Positions 63,716-64,000 of a DNA stretch of 64,000 nucleotides are shown piece by piece. The position numbers and the translations under genes were made by a program. This DNA is from Myrica gale (lineage: Eukaryota; Streptophyta; Magnoliopsida; Fagales; Myricaceae): the NCBI GenBank assembly GCA_963930655.1, contig OZ005621.1:18215001-18279000 (forward strand), given 5' to 3'. The notes under the pieces were generated by a model that was not told where the DNA came from, searched no databases, and was given only the letters and a program-made list of their open reading frames with translations. The number at the start of each line of letters is the position of its first letter. Positions within the stretch are counted from its first letter, which is position 1.

Positions 63716-64000
63716 GGATCTTGGTATTATATAGCCTTATTATCTTTCTAGCTGGCATGGCATGTTCTTGTGATTTTTGCTTCAATAGTTGTAAGTCTCT
63801 TCCATGGGCTCGCGAGAAAATAGTGGCGCTGATTTCAACAGATGGTGATGGCAACGCGGAATGCATATATATGTTACGTCTCACTTAAGTTGATCTATCG
63901 TGGTACTGTCTCATCGTCCTAACCTTCGTAACTTAATCCCAATTCGATTGAGGTTTTAAATTTTGCAAGTTGAGACTGGCTGAGGATGTTGCGAGCATGA
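63716..64000. other. End of window, no gene recognised
   Basis: 285 bases without recognisable coding sequence. Possibly the beginning of another gene's flank beyond the window. Confidence 0.4.

Overview
This is nuclear DNA of a flowering plant, most probably a dicot. Genes are intron-split with GT/AG junctions, a piece of plastid DNA is embedded in nuclear sequence, and plant families (DUF247, ZRK pseudokinase, CSLD, plant DUF3007, RPL6, ARL2) sit among copia, gypsy, hAT, CACTA, MULE-like and TRIM elements. I cannot name the species. Only three gene models look full length: an intronless ZED1-related pseudokinase (minus strand, 19643-20692), a short ribosomal protein L6 gene (plus, CDS 32232-32540) and an 11-exon leucine-rich-repeat gene of the 'outer arm dynein light chain 1-like' type (plus, 54850-62662). 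The last one carries two lesions.

Layout. 1-17.8 kb is a decayed tandem cluster of DUF247 genes on the minus strand, with four recognisable copies or remnants. One has a frameshift and an amber codon, one is reduced to its 5' flank, one has its middle replaced by a CACTA element, and one is broken by a solo LTR, a small MITE and deletions. Inside this cluster are a foldback element holding the start of plastid ndhB, a MAPKKK-like kinase fragment split by a 530-bp hAT element with a perfect 8-bp target duplication, and a second long-terminal-inverted-repeat (TIR) element with gene-like filler. 17.8-21 kb holds the ZRK gene. 21-28 kb is nested retrotransposon debris: a SIRE-like 3' end with a 281-bp tandem duplication, a degenerate copia pol, and a gypsy 5' LTR with primer-binding site and gag start.

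28.5-50 kb is a MITE and gene-fragment region. RPL6 lies at 31-32.6 kb with a telo-box upstream. From 33 to 47.3 kb, two genes have been duplicated and rearranged. A plastid-targeted DUF3007 gene exists as two arms of a large inverted repeat (about 34.3-37.3 kb and 44.2-47.3 kb), both broken, and a third copy of its 5' flank lies at 29.5 kb. ARL2 (TITAN5-type small GTPase) exists as a five-exon copy lacking one coding block and as a separate frameshifted last exon. Between the arms lies a 2.1-kb TIR element carrying a CSLD N-terminal fragment, with a hAT element nested at its inner edge. A TRIM element with TTGGT target duplications and a hAT element with GCCAGGAC target duplications follow. 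50-54.3 kb is gene-poor and holds two MULE-type MITEs and a long hairpin. 54.6-63.7 kb is the LRR gene and a tandem repeat downstream.

The recurring theme is that single-copy coding sequence has been copied in pieces (duplication, plastid transfer, possible capture by TIR elements) and then cut by insertions whose target duplications can be read directly. Nothing here amounts to a demonstrable new molecular system. The strongest unusual items are the plastid DNA inside a foldback element, the CSLD-carrying TIR element, the ZRK pseudokinase, the DUF3007/ARL2 inverted duplication and the two-lesion LRR gene. All family assignments rest on recognised protein motifs; no database search was run.
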